From: Arthrobacter sp. P2b
Lineage (GTDB): Bacteria; Actinomycetota; Actinomycetes; Actinomycetales; Micrococcaceae
Direction of reading: 5' to 3'
Length of the DNA stretch: 64,000 nucleotides
Assembly: GCF_900168295.1 (NCBI RefSeq)
Contig: NZ_FVZL01000016.1
Coordinates: 30,269-94,268, forward strand
The translations under genes and the position numbers were made by a program. Numbering within the stretch: the stretch's first letter is position 1; every line of letters begins with the position of its first letter. This document shows, one piece after another, positions 26,090 to 35,515 of this stretch. Under the pieces are notes generated by a model. That model was not told where the DNA came from and did not search any database. It saw only the letters and a list, made by a program, of their open reading frames with translations.

Positions 26090-28804
26090 ATGACGTATGT
26101 AACGGGTTTGGCCGACGTGGGACCGCACGACGTTGCCCTGGCCGGCGGCAAGGCCGTCGGATTGGGCGGCCTCATCCAAGCGGGACTGCCGGTCCCGCCG
26201 GGGTTCGTCCTGACCACCGCCGCCTACTCCGATTTCATCGCCGAAAACAACCTTGCGACGGCGATCCAAGACGTTGCCGCGCTGCCACCGCAGGCGTCGC
26301 CGCAGGACTACGAGGACGCCTCGGAGCGGCTCCGCGCCCTGTTCAGCAGCGACGCCATGCCCGCCGGGATCACAGCCGAACTAAACGCAGCCTACGGGCT
26401 GCTCGGCGGCGAAGGCGCAGCAGTGGCCGTGCGGTCCTCCGCCACCGCCGAGGACCTCGCCTCGGCAAGTTTCGCCGGGCAGCAGGAAACCTACCTGAAC
26501 GTCCGCGGCGCGGAGGCGCTGACAGAAGCGGTGATCCGCTGCTGGGCCTCCCTCTGGACGGCGCGCGCCATGGCCTACCGTGCGCGCGAAGGCGTGGGAC
26601 CGGACGAGGTGCGCCTCGCCGTCGTGATCCAGCTGATGGTGGAGGCCGAGGCCGCCGGGGTCATGTTCACCGCCAACCCCGCCAACGGGCGGCGGGACCA
26701 GACGGTGATCAGTGCCGCGTGGGGCCTGGGCGAATCGGTGGTCAGCGGGACGGTCACCACCGATGACGTGGTGGTCGACGCCGGGACCGGCACCGTGGTC
26801 TCGCGGCAGACGGCGGACAAGGACGTCATGACCGTCTACGCGGAGAACGGGACCCGGGAGCAACCGGTGGCGGCAGACCGCCGCCGTGAGCCCGTCCTTG
26901 ATGACAGCGCGGCGGCCGAGCTGGCCGGGTACGGACAGCGGATCACGGAGCATTTCGGGACGCCGCAGGACGTCGAGTGGGCGCGCACCGCAGACGGTTT
27001 TTTCATCCTGCAGTCCCGCCCCATCACGGCGCTGCCGGACCCGGCGGCCGACACCCCAGACACCTGGCCCCTCCCCTATCCCAAGGGGCTCTACTTCCGC
27101 GCGAGCATCGTGGAACAGCTGCCCGATCCGCTCTCACCGCTGTTCGCCGACATGGTTGACGGGTCCGTGGCGCGGTCGCTGCAGGCACTGCTGGCTGAGG
27201 CCCTGGGCAAGAACGTGATCCGCGACGGCGACGTCGGGCTGCCCACCATCAACGGCTACGCCTACTACTATTACCGCACCTCGGGCATGTGGCGGATGAT
27301 GGGTAAGGCGCCGGCCGCCGTCGGGGCGCTGGCCCGCGGCAAGGCGCACATGGGAGTGGCCGGCTGGCGCGAGTTCTCCCACCCCCGGTACGAACGGGTG
27401 ATCAAGGACTGGTCCGCGAAGCCCCCGGCGCAGCTCACCGGCGGGGAACTGCTGGCGGGCGTGCAGGCGCTGCTGGATGCCGGCACCGTCTACTACACGG
27501 CCGTGCAGTCCATCATTCCGCTCGCCGCCACCAGCGAGCTCTCCTTCCGGGCGTTCTACGAGAAGTTCGTCCGCCGCGACGGCGATCCCGCGGCCCAGAC
27601 GTTCCTGCTCGGCTACGACAGCGAACCCATCCGCGCGGAGAAGTCACTGTACGACCTCGCCGGCTGGGCCCGCAGCGATCCCGGGCTGACGGCTGCTTTG
27701 CTGGAACGTCCGACGGCGGTGCTCACCGAGAGCCAGCGCACCGGTTCCGCACCCGAAGGGGTGGACGGGGTCCTGTGGCAGGAATGGTGTATCGCCTTCC
27801 AGGAGCATCTGGGCCTCTACGGCCACGCGGTCTACAACCTGGATTTCGCCAGCCCCGTGGCGGCCGACGATCCGTCCGCCCTGCTGGAGACGGTGAAGTT
27901 CTACCTGCGCGGGCAGGGCATCGACCCCCACGAGCGGCAGCGGCTCTCCACCGAACGCCGGGAGGAGCTCACCCGCCAGATGACCGAGCGCCTGGGACCC
28001 CGCCGGCGGACCGCGTTCCTCCGGCTGCTCCGCTGGGCACAGGAGACGGCGCCGATCCGCGAAGACGCGCTGGCCGACGTCGGGCTAGCTTGGCCGCTGC
28101 TGCGGCGGATGCTGCTGGAACTCGGGACGCGGCTGGTGGGTTCCGGCGTCATCGCGTCGCCGGGCGACGTGTTCTGGCTGCGCTTCCAGGAGCTGCGCAG
28201 CGCCGTCGAATTCGGCCTCGCCGACGCCGCGGCCGGGGCCGGCGTGGCCATTTCCGGAGCCGTCCGGCCCGTCCGCGCCGCCGCCGTCGAGGAACGCAGG
28301 ATGCTCTGGCGGGGCCAGGCGAAGGCCGCCGCCCCGCAGATGCTGCCCGAGAGCCGGTGGATGGAACGGGCCTTCGGGTCCATGATGCCGGCCGGATCGC
28401 AGCACCAGCACGGCGACGTCATCAAGGGCGCCGGGGCCAGCGCGGGCCGGGTCACCGCTCCCGCGCGCGTCCTGGCCGGACCGCAGGACTTCGGCCAGAT
28501 GAAGCCCGGGGACGTCCTGGTGGCCCGCATCACCACTCCCGCGTGGACGTCGCTCTTCGCGATGGCCTCCGCCGTGGTGACCGACGTTGGCGGACCGCTG
28601 AGCCACAGCTCCATCGTGGCCCGCGAGTACGGAATCCCCGCCGTCCTCGGCACCGGCGTTGCCACGCAGCGGCTTGCCACCGGCCAGCAGATCACGGTGG
28701 ACGGCGACGCCGGAACGGTCACCCCCGAGCGGCCGGCCGGGAACGGTAGTGCTCCGCCAGCCTCGCCAGTCCCTCATCGATGGAGACGGAGGGGGTCCAG
28801 TTAA
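26090..28804 (+). CDS. PEP-synthase-like phosphotransferase with rifampin phosphotransferase layout
   Basis: The 904-residue protein starts at ATG 26090. The N-terminal ATP-grasp domain (about 1-330) has AVRSSATAEDLASASFAGQQ and ends in ILQSRPITALPD. A long helical middle (about 335-790) follows. The swivelling phosphohistidine domain is at the very C-terminus (GGPLSHSSIVARE, H839). PEP synthases carry a TIM-barrel after the histidine domain; this protein does not. The order ATP domain, large middle domain, histidine domain is that of rifampin phosphotransferase (RPH). It may phosphorylate rifamycins or another hydroxylated compound. The 3' end overlaps the convergent oleD by 86 bases. Confidence 0.75.
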   Translation: MTYVTGLADVGPHDVALAGGKAVGLGGLIQAGLPVPPGFVLTTAAYSDFIAENNLATAIQDVAALPPQASPQDYEDASERLRALFSSDAMPAGITAELNAAYGLLGGEGAAVAVRSSATAEDLASASFAGQQETYLNVRGAEALTEAVIRCWASLWTARAMAYRAREGVGPDEVRLAVVIQLMVEAEAAGVMFTANPANGRRDQTVISAAWGLGESVVSGTVTTDDVVVDAGTGTVVSRQTADKDVMTVYAENGTREQPVAADRRREPVLDDSAAAELAGYGQRITEHFGTPQDVEWARTADGFFILQSRPITALPDPAADTPDTWPLPYPKGLYFRASIVEQLPDPLSPLFADMVDGSVARSLQALLAEALGKNVIRDGDVGLPTINGYAYYYYRTSGMWRMMGKAPAAVGALARGKAHMGVAGWREFSHPRYERVIKDWSAKPPAQLTGGELLAGVQALLDAGTVYYTAVQSIIPLAATSELSFRAFYEKFVRRDGDPAAQTFLLGYDSEPIRAEKSLYDLAGWARSDPGLTAALLERPTAVLTESQRTGSAPEGVDGVLWQEWCIAFQEHLGLYGHAVYNLDFASPVAADDPSALLETVKFYLRGQGIDPHERQRLSTERREELTRQMTERLGPRRRTAFLRLLRWAQETAPIREDALADVGLAWPLLRRMLLELGTRLVGSGVIASPGDVFWLRFQELRSAVEFGLADAAAGAGVAISGAVRPVRAAAVEERRMLWRGQAKAAAPQMLPESRWMERAFGSMMPAGSQHQHGDVIKGAGASAGRVTAPARVLAGPQDFGQMKPGDVLVARITTPAWTSLFAMASAVVTDVGGPLSHSSIVAREYGIPAVLGTGVATQRLATGQQITVDGDAGTVTPERPAGNGSAPPASPVPHRWRRRGSS

Positions 28805-29705
28805 GGAGTTCGCGGGTCTCGCGCTGATCGAACCAGTGGGCTGTGGAGAGCTGCTCGGCGAGGAACCGGGTCATCGGTGGCTCCTCGTGCCTCCCGGACC
28901 AGGTCCACAGCTTCTCCACCACCGCTCCCGCCACCCGTGCCACCGCACCGGGCACGGACCACGACGGCGCGGGGACGCCTCCCGCGGCGCAGATGCCCGC
29001 CAGCAGCTCGCCCACCGGGCGGGGCTCGCCGTTGCTCACCACTAACGCCCTGCCGTGAACGTGGTCCATCCGGTGCAGCGCGGCGGCGATGGCCGCGGCG
29101 GCGTTGTCCACGTACGTGGTGTCGATCAGGGCCCCGCCGGCATCGAGCAGCGGCAGGCGCTTACGGCTGGCGCGGGCCAGGACCCGTTCCACCAGCTGCG
29201 TGTCACCCGGGCCCCAGACGATGTGGGGCCGCACCGCAGCGACCCGGAAATCAGGTGCGTCCGCTGCCAGCGCCAGCAGCTCCGCCTCAGCCTTGGTGCG
29301 GGAGTAGTCCCCGTGGGCGTGCTCCGGGTCGGCCGGCTCCGCGCCCAGCCCCGCGATGGCGGCGCCGGAGTTGGCCACGGACGGGGAGGACACGAACACC
29401 ACGTCCCGTACCTTGGCTGCCCGGGCGGCTTCGAGGAGGCGGCGGGTCCCTTCGACGTTGACCTCGTCGAACTCCTCGGCGCGGCCCGTGAAGGACACCT
29501 TCGCGGCGAGGTGGACGACCCCTTCGGCGCCCTGGACTGCTTCCCGGAGCGCATCATCATCCGTGACGGACCCGCGAAAGTCCGTGGCGCCGTCGACCCC
29601 TGACGGACGGCGCTGGAAGGTGGCGACATCATGGCCCTGGCGCACCAGCAGCCGGGCAACTTCTCCCCCAAGCAGCCCGCTTGCGCCCGTGACGAGGACC
29701 CTCAC
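28719..29705 (-). CDS. oleD: OleD, NADPH-dependent 2-alkyl-3-ketoacid reductase
   Basis: The 328-residue protein is an extended short-chain dehydrogenase of the 3-beta-HSD/epimerase type: TGASGLLGG (residues 6-14) for nucleotide binding and YSRTK for catalysis. In olefin synthesis OleD reduces the OleA product, a 2-alkyl-3-keto acid, to the 3-hydroxy acid. It is the last gene of oleA-oleBC-oleD; its GTG start overlaps the oleBC TGA (GTGA). Identity rests on cluster context plus fold; alone it would be called an NAD-dependent epimerase. Confidence 0.87.
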   Translation of the reverse strand: MRVLVTGASGLLGGEVARLLVRQGHDVATFQRRPSGVDGATDFRGSVTDDDALREAVQGAEGVVHLAAKVSFTGRAEEFDEVNVEGTRRLLEAARAAKVRDVVFVSSPSVANSGAAIAGLGAEPADPEHAHGDYSRTKAEAELLALAADAPDFRVAAVRPHIVWGPGDTQLVERVLARASRKRLPLLDAGGALIDTTYVDNAAAAIAAALHRMDHVHGRALVVSNGEPRPVGELLAGICAAGGVPAPSWSVPGAVARVAGAVVEKLWTWSGRHEEPPMTRFLAEQLSTAHWFDQRETRELLNWTPSVSIDEGLARLAEHYRSRPAARG

Positions 29706-32416
29706 GGCTTTCCCGGACGGCCGCCGGCCAGCACCCTCGACGCCCAGCGGGACAGCCGGGTCCTGTCGATCTTGGCGTTGTGCCGGACGTCGGTGGGCTG
29801 CGCGGGGACTGCGAGCACGGCCGAGACCTGGACGCCGGACTTAAGGGCTGCCTTCCGCACATCCCCGGCCAGCTGCGTCCCGGCAGGGCCGGCTTTCCGC
29901 GCGGGCGGGACGGTCTCGACGACGGCGACCACAGCCTGGGTGCCCGCCGGTCCCACCCCGGCGATCGCCGCCAGCCGGACGCCGTCGAGCCGTTCGATGG
30001 CCTGTTCGGCGCCCACCGGCGTCACCACTCCACCGGGCGCCGTGACCACGTGGGCGAGGCGTCCCTCCACCCAGAGCCGGCCGGCGGCGTCGAAGTGCCC
30101 AACGTCGCCGGTGCGGTGCCACCCGGGCAGGCTGTTGCTCTCCTGCTGCGTCAGCCAAAGCCTGTCGTACGCTTCCTTCACGTGCGGGGCGCTGACCAGG
30201 ATCTCGCCGGTGACCCCGGGCTCCGTCACGGGTTGGGACCCGGATGCGGTGCCGTCCGCTGCCAGCGGGACGACGGCCACGCGGGCGCCGTGCACCGGCC
30301 ACCCTACGCACACGCCGTTGCCTGCTCCCGCTACGGCGCCGGCAGAAGTCTCAGTGCCGGCGGCAGCATCGGCGTCGGCGGCCTGGATCTGTTCCAGGCT
30401 GATGTCTGTGACCGGCAGCGCCTCGGTCATCCCGTACGGGGTATGCAGCGAGGCCGCCGGCAGCAGCCGCTGCACCTCGGCAAGGAGCGGTTCCGGGACG
30501 GGCGCGCCGGCGGACAGGAGCAACCCGATACCTTCCAGCGCTTTATGCCCGGCCTCGTTCAAACCATCCTGAGTGGCAAGGACATTCCGCAAAGCCGCCG
30601 GCGAGGCGAAGACCACCGTGGCGTCGATGGCCGCGGCGGCGTCGGCGAGCGCGCTGGCCGTCAGGGTGCGGGGTGCGGTGACGTCCATGGCCGGCGTCAC
30701 CGACACCGCTCCAAGCGCCGGTCCCAGCAGGGCGAACGGGGCGAAGCCTGCCACCAGCCGGGCACCGGAGCGGATGCCGAACGTTTCGGCCACCGTGTCC
30801 CGCATCGCAGCCAGCTTCCGGTGCGTGTAGAGCACGCCTTTGGCGGGGCCGGTGGAGCCGGACGTGAAGAGGACGGCGGCCGGGGCATCCGGATCCACGC
30901 TGTCCGCCAGCTGCCCAGGGCTGCGGCCGGCACCGGAGCGTGCCAGGGCCTCAAGGGAGTTTTCGACCCCTAGCATCCGACGGCGGGCGGCCGGGAGGTC
31001 CCGCACGCTGATCCGCCGTCCCGGCCAGCCGAGCACCGAGGCAGCCGCCAGTGCCTTGTCGATGCCGATGAGGAAGTCGGGGGTGGCGCCTTTCACGGCG
31101 CGGCTGAGGCCTTTGGTTCCCAGCCCGGCGTCGGCCACCACCACCACCGCGCCCAGACGCAGGCACGCGTACAGGGCTACGGTCAGGTCCACGCCGGGCG
31201 GAACCATCAGGCTGACCCGGCTGCCGCTTCCCACTCCGACGTCCCGCAGCCCCGCGGCGAGATCCAGGATGTTCCGGTCCAGCTGCCGCCAGCTGAGGGA
31301 GCGGGCCACCGTGCCGTCCGACGCCATTTCCGCGACGGCGGTGTCCCCTCCAGACGGACCCGCCGCCTGCTCGCCAAGCAGGTCCCACAGAGGCCGGAAT
31401 TCCGACGGCGCCGGCTCGGCTGTTTCCTTCGGACCCTGGCTCCCGGCCGTAATGGCTTCGGTTTCAAGGGATCCACTGCCGTCTGCACTGATGTTTCCGG
31501 CGAGCCACTGGAAGATCGGCGCGGCAATATTCCGGTCTTCCGCCACAAGGTGGCCGGCGCCTTCGAAGCGGTGCACGTCCGCGTGCGGAAGCCGGGTGAT
31601 GAGGTCCTTGAGGTACCGGTCCGAAAAGATGGGATCCTTGGGGCCCCAGAGCATGAGCGCCGGGACTTTCAACCCGTGGAGCCCTTCCGCCACGCCGCTG
31701 AGCGCCGGGAAGCTGGGGTGGGAGGCGTCCACGGGAATGTCCGCCACAAATTTTCCCACTCCGGCCCGCCTGTCGGCTCGGCAGTAGGGGGCCATATAGG
31801 CCTCGCGCACGTCGGCGGGCAGCGGCGGGTGCGCCAGCGAGTGGGTCACCCGCAGGAAGGCGTCCGACGTCGTTGTTCCCCACTGGTGCACCGCAGGGTG
31901 CAGCGCAAGCCGCAGGGCCGGCGGGATGTCCGACCCGGATGGTTGGTGGACGGCCGTGTTGGTCAGCACCACCCCGGCGAGGTGCTGCGGGTGGGCCAGG
32001 GCCCAGCCCAGGCTGATCACGCCGCCCCAGTCGTGGCCCACCGTCACCACGGGCCCGTCCAGGCCGAGCGCGTCCGTCAGGTCACCGAGGTCGCTGATCC
32101 GGTCGGCCAGCCGGCGGAAGGTGCCGGTGCGCTCCGAGTAGCCCATATCCAGCTGGTCCACTGCCACCACCCGCCATGGGTGTACCGGATCCGATCCAGC
32201 TGCCAGCAGCGTCCGCCACAGGTATGACCACGTGGGGTTGCCGTGCACGCACAGCAGAGTACCGGCGGGAGCCAGGCCGAGCCTGGCGAGCTGCGCGCCG
32301 TTGTCCAGCACGTGCCAGCGGCGAACCGTCCCCGGTTCATCGGCCCCGGACGTGGACTGGACATCAATTTCGCGCGACCACTCCGGATCGACGCCAGGCC
32401 AGTCTGCGGCTACCAA
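29702..32416 (-). CDS. oleBC: OleBC fusion: beta-lactone decarboxylase and beta-lactone synthetase
   Basis: The 904-residue product fuses two enzymes. The N-terminal half (about 1-310) is a haloalkane-dehalogenase-like alpha/beta hydrolase with HGNPTWSYLW (58-67) and an aspartate nucleophile in GHDWGG (D129), matching OleB. The C-terminal half (about 345-900) is an AMP-forming ligase with TSGSTGPAKG near 515-525, matching OleC. OleC closes the hydroxy acid to a beta-lactone and OleB removes CO2 to give the alkene. Fused OleBC is known from Micrococcus luteus. Translation probably starts at TTG 32416, overlapping the oleA stop by a few bases. Confidence 0.9.
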   Translation of the reverse strand: MVAADWPGVDPEWSREIDVQSTSGADEPGTVRRWHVLDNGAQLARLGLAPAGTLLCVHGNPTWSYLWRTLLAAGSDPVHPWRVVAVDQLDMGYSERTGTFRRLADRISDLGDLTDALGLDGPVVTVGHDWGGVISLGWALAHPQHLAGVVLTNTAVHQPSGSDIPPALRLALHPAVHQWGTTTSDAFLRVTHSLAHPPLPADVREAYMAPYCRADRRAGVGKFVADIPVDASHPSFPALSGVAEGLHGLKVPALMLWGPKDPIFSDRYLKDLITRLPHADVHRFEGAGHLVAEDRNIAAPIFQWLAGNISADGSGSLETEAITAGSQGPKETAEPAPSEFRPLWDLLGEQAAGPSGGDTAVAEMASDGTVARSLSWRQLDRNILDLAAGLRDVGVGSGSRVSLMVPPGVDLTVALYACLRLGAVVVVADAGLGTKGLSRAVKGATPDFLIGIDKALAAASVLGWPGRRISVRDLPAARRRMLGVENSLEALARSGAGRSPGQLADSVDPDAPAAVLFTSGSTGPAKGVLYTHRKLAAMRDTVAETFGIRSGARLVAGFAPFALLGPALGAVSVTPAMDVTAPRTLTASALADAAAAIDATVVFASPAALRNVLATQDGLNEAGHKALEGIGLLLSAGAPVPEPLLAEVQRLLPAASLHTPYGMTEALPVTDISLEQIQAADADAAAGTETSAGAVAGAGNGVCVGWPVHGARVAVVPLAADGTASGSQPVTEPGVTGEILVSAPHVKEAYDRLWLTQQESNSLPGWHRTGDVGHFDAAGRLWVEGRLAHVVTAPGGVVTPVGAEQAIERLDGVRLAAIAGVGPAGTQAVVAVVETVPPARKAGPAGTQLAGDVRKAALKSGVQVSAVLAVPAQPTDVRHNAKIDRTRLSRWASRVLAGGRPGKP

Positions 32417-33432
32417 ACGATTTCCATCATGGCGGTGTTCAGCCCGGACCCGACGCCCATGCAGAGCACCCGGTCCCCTGCTTCGAGGGATTGCGCCTCA
32501 GCGGCGAGGGTCATGGGGAGCGACGCCGGGCCCACGTTGCCCCAGTGCGGGAACGTGATGGGCACCTTGGCAGGATCCAGGTCGATGGCGTCGATGATGG
32601 CCTGCGTGTAGGCGTTGCTCACCTGGTGCGTGACGTAACGGTCCATGTCTGCCCAGTCCCACTCCGGACGCGCTTCGTGCCAGGCGTCGACCACAAGCTG
32701 CAGGCCGCCGTCGAGCAGGCCTTTCGTGTCGGTGGCCATGCCGTCAATGCCGCCCACGCACAACTCATGGTGTTCGGTGCCGGCGCGCATCACGCCGCCG
32801 ACGATCCGGTGCGCACCCGGGTGCTGGTCCGCCGGGCCCAGGACGGCGGCGGCAGCTCCGGAGCCCAGGGTCAGCGTGGCGAACTCGCGGTTGAAGTCCT
32901 CGCGCGTGGTCTCGGGCCGCTGGAGACGGGCCAGCGTGGCCTCCTGCGTGGCCTCGGCATCCTCGGCGTTGACGATCATGGCGTACTTGATCTGGCCGGA
33001 GTCGATCATGTTGGCCGCCAACGTCAGGCCGTTCACGAAGCCCAAACAGGCGTTGGCAAGGTCGAAGTTCATGGCCGACGACGGCAAGCCCAGCCCGTGG
33101 TGGATCTTCACCGCAACGGACGGCTCAAGGTTCCGCCGCGTGACCGAGGTGTTGATCAGCAGGCCGACGTCGGACGGTTCCACGCCGGCCTCGGCCAGGG
33201 CCTTCGCGCCCGCTTCCGTGGCAGCATCATCGAACGACGTCCCGGCCGCCCACCAGCGCCGGTGCGTGACACCGGCAACCCGCTCAAGAAGCCGGGGCGG
33301 GAACTTGAGCCGGTGCAGGGTGGACGCCAACCTGCGGTCGAAATCCGTGGAACTCACAATCCGTGGAGCTTCGACACTGCTCACCGAAAGCAACGCGGTG
33401 TTGCTGTGCCGGAAGGTTGCATTTCCTGCCAA
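32410..33432 (-). CDS. oleA: OleA, head-to-head acyl-CoA condensing thiolase
   Basis: The 340-residue thiolase-superfamily enzyme has the catalytic cysteine in LANACLGF (C129), histidine in THQVSN and asparagine in WGNVGPAS. It also has a glutamate in RRNLEPSVA (E103) at the place where OleA supplies a base from the partner subunit. OleA condenses two fatty acyl-CoAs and commits them to olefin formation. Start appears to be TTG 33432 with AGGGG about eight bases upstream; no in-frame ATG fits. It leads the operon; a perfect 12-base palindrome lies 76 bases upstream. Confidence 0.9.
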   Translation of the reverse strand: MAGNATFRHSNTALLSVSSVEAPRIVSSTDFDRRLASTLHRLKFPPRLLERVAGVTHRRWWAAGTSFDDAATEAGAKALAEAGVEPSDVGLLINTSVTRRNLEPSVAVKIHHGLGLPSSAMNFDLANACLGFVNGLTLAANMIDSGQIKYAMIVNAEDAEATQEATLARLQRPETTREDFNREFATLTLGSGAAAAVLGPADQHPGAHRIVGGVMRAGTEHHELCVGGIDGMATDTKGLLDGGLQLVVDAWHEARPEWDWADMDRYVTHQVSNAYTQAIIDAIDLDPAKVPITFPHWGNVGPASLPMTLAAEAQSLEAGDRVLCMGVGSGLNTAMMEIVW

Positions 33433-33507
33433 TTCAAGCCCCTGTTCGTTTCCGTCCTGCAGCCATGCGCTGACAGTACGTTAGCCGACTGACCAGAAAC
33501 GCGATGG

Positions 33508-33519
33508 TAAGCATGCTTA
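33508..33519. promoter_or_regulatory. Candidate operator upstream of oleA
   Basis: TAAGCATGCTTA is a perfect 12-base palindrome, flanked by GG on both sides in the plus strand. It lies between the divergent ends of the oleA leader and the 3' end of the LmeA-like gene, 76 bases before the oleA start. Size and symmetry fit a dimeric repressor site (TetR, MarR or similar). No regulator gene is adjacent. Confidence 0.5.
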
Positions 33520-33581
33520 GGATATGTTACAGGCGCATCGGCGGGCCGCCAACCAAAAGTGGACAAGCTGCGCGGGCGACT

Positions 33582-34274
33582 TTATGGGACAAGCCTGACG
33601 TTCCCGCCCCGGAGGCTGGTACGGAAGCCGTCATCCTGGACGGTGACGTCCTCAAGCACGAGGCCTTCGGGCAGGCCCTCGATGCTGTGTTCGATGGTGA
33701 CGAATGTGCGCACGACGGCGGCGGTGGCCCCGGAGAGGAAGTCCGGCCCGCCGACGTCGATCGAGCTGGGCTCGACAACGAGTTTGCCGCCCTCTACCTC
33801 CACCGCTCCGGTGGCGGTGACAAGCAGTTCGCGGCCCAGGGCCTCGACGGTGCGGACCACCGTGGCCTGGCCACCGTCGGCGGGACGGACCACGGACCCG
33901 CCGCCAAGCTCGTCTGCGACAACCTCGAACGGGACCGTCGCGTCCACGGCCAGGCGTGCAGCCACCAGCCCGTCCGGCCCTGTCACGACGTCCTGCCCGA
34001 CCGCCCGGACGTCACGCAGCATCGAGCCCGCAGCCACCACTGTCCCGGAGTCCAGCTCGATGTCGGCAAGCCACACCTCGTCCCCGTCCAGGTCCGCGGG
34101 AGGCTCGGCGCCTGGCCGGTACCCGGCACCCTCCGTCGGCAGCGGTACGGGGCGGGTTTCTCCCCCGCCGGCCGGGCTGCTCGCCACCCACCACATGATC
34201 ACCACCGCGGCCGCCAGGAGGAAGACCATCCCACCGGCACCGATCAGCCAATCCTTCGCACGCGTCCACTTCAC
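33582..34274 (-). CDS. LmeA-like (DUF2993) membrane-anchored phospholipid-binding protein
   Basis: The 230-residue protein starts at GTG 34274 with an N-terminal hydrophobic anchor (about residues 11-31) followed by a Pro/Gly-rich linker. The C-terminal region carries the repeated beta-type segments of the DUF2993/LmeA family (VEALGRELLVTATGAVEVE and the closing DVTVQDDGFRTSLRG). LmeA in mycobacteria binds phospholipid and affects lipomannan elongation. The longer frame upstream overlaps the BASS transporter leader and is rejected. Confidence 0.75.
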   Translation of the reverse strand: MKWTRAKDWLIGAGGMVFLLAAAVVIMWWVASSPAGGGETRPVPLPTEGAGYRPGAEPPADLDGDEVWLADIELDSGTVVAAGSMLRDVRAVGQDVVTGPDGLVAARLAVDATVPFEVVADELGGGSVVRPADGGQATVVRTVEALGRELLVTATGAVEVEGGKLVVEPSSIDVGGPDFLSGATAAVVRTFVTIEHSIEGLPEGLVLEDVTVQDDGFRTSLRGGNVRLVP

Positions 34275-34378
34275 TAGGACAGTATGGGTGGCCAGGCAGC
34301 CTTCGGCCGGCGCTTCGCACGTGTCATCATCAGGAGCTGATTCCGGAACCGAACTCCCGCTGTGATAATCCGGTAGGT

Positions 34379-35383
34379 ATGTCTTCCTTATCCCAATCGT
34401 CCACGACGGCATCAGCCGCCGAGGAACGCAGCGCCCGCATCGCCGTTACCCTCTTTCCCTTGCTCATCCTGGCCGGAGGCGGCGTAGCGCTTGCCGCCCC
34501 CTCAGCCTTCACGGGGCTTGCTCCCTGGATCAACCCCCTGCTCGGCGTCATCATGTTCGGCATGGGGCTGACGCTGACGCCGCCCGACTTCGCTGTCATT
34601 GCCAAACGCCCGGTCCCGGTGGTGATCGGAGTCGTGGCGCAGTACGCCATCATGCCGTTCCTGGGCTGGCTGGTGGCAGCGGCGCTGGGGCTGCCGCCGG
34701 CACTGGCCGCGGGCGTCATCCTGGTGGGCTGCTGCCCCGGTGGAACGGCTTCGAACGTGGTGTCCTACCTGGCCAAGGGTGACGTCGCCCTGTCCGTGGC
34801 GATGACCACCGTGTCAACGCTGCTCGCTCCCCTGCTGACCCCGGTGCTGGCATTGTGGCTGGCGGGCCAGTACATGCCGGTGGACGCCGGTTCCATGGCG
34901 TGGTCCATCGTCCAGGTTGTGCTGTTCCCCGTGCTGCTGGGACTGGTGATCCGGCTCTTCCTGCCGCGCCTCGTCAACAAGGCGCTGCCGGCCCTTCCCT
35001 GGATTTCGGTGCTTGCCATCACGTTAGTGGTGGTTGCCGTTGTTTCCGGAAGCGCCAAAGCCATTTTCGCCGCCGGACTGCTGGTTCTTGTGGCCGTTAT
35101 CCTGCACAACGGCCTGGGGTACGCCCTCGGCTACGCTGCCGCCCGCATCTGCAAGCTGCCGATTCCTTCCAGGCGCACCACTGCCATCGAAGTTGGCATG
35201 CAGAACTCAGGCCTGGCAGCGGGGCTTGCACGGCAGTACCTGACTCCCGAAGCGGCCCTGCCCGGCGCCATTTTCTCTGTCTGGCACAACGTGTCAGGGG
35301 CGGTCCTGGCGGCTTACTGGCGCCGCCGCAGCACTCCTGTCCTGCGCGACGGTCAGCCGGTTCCGGCGGCTGTTGCGGAGTAA
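34379..35383 (+). CDS. BASS-family sodium symporter
   Basis: The 334-residue protein has about nine hydrophobic segments and the bile acid:sodium symporter family signature GCCPGGTASNVVSYLAKGD (about residues 120-138), plus EVGMQNSGLA later. Bacterial members import organic acids such as pantoate or other carboxylates with sodium. It is monocistronic with its own terminator at 35418-35460. The same leader, first 28 codons, last nine codons and terminator recur at 15282-15573 as a gutted duplicate. Confidence 0.9.
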   Translation: MSSLSQSSTTASAAEERSARIAVTLFPLLILAGGGVALAAPSAFTGLAPWINPLLGVIMFGMGLTLTPPDFAVIAKRPVPVVIGVVAQYAIMPFLGWLVAAALGLPPALAAGVILVGCCPGGTASNVVSYLAKGDVALSVAMTTVSTLLAPLLTPVLALWLAGQYMPVDAGSMAWSIVQVVLFPVLLGLVIRLFLPRLVNKALPALPWISVLAITLVVVAVVSGSAKAIFAAGLLVLVAVILHNGLGYALGYAAARICKLPIPSRRTTAIEVGMQNSGLAAGLARQYLTPEAALPGAIFSVWHNVSGAVLAAYWRRRSTPVLRDGQPVPAAVAE

Positions 35384-35417
35384 GCGCTTTTCCTGCCCGG
35401 CCAACATGCCGGCACCC

Positions 35418-35460
35418 AGCCAAGCGCCGCCGTCGTGTATTACGACGGCGGCGCTTGGCT
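35418..35460 (+). terminator. Perfect hairpin with the repeat-family core
   Basis: A perfect 19-base inverted repeat around the loop GTATT, 35 bases after the BASS stop. The loop-proximal arms contain GCCGCCGTCGT and ACGACGGCGGC. Outer stem AGCCAAGC is the same as in the terminator beside the BASS remnant. Confidence 0.8.
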
Positions 35461-35515
35461 ATGTCGAGAGTCCGGGCGCAGTGACCACGCGCCGGGAAAG
35501 GCGCATAGTTGGACC

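Noticed and set aside
33582..34412. Longer start for the LmeA-like gene
   Set aside because: The added N-terminus is encoded by the leader of the divergent BASS gene, and its counterpart also appears opposite the BASS remnant, so it reflects the leader duplication.
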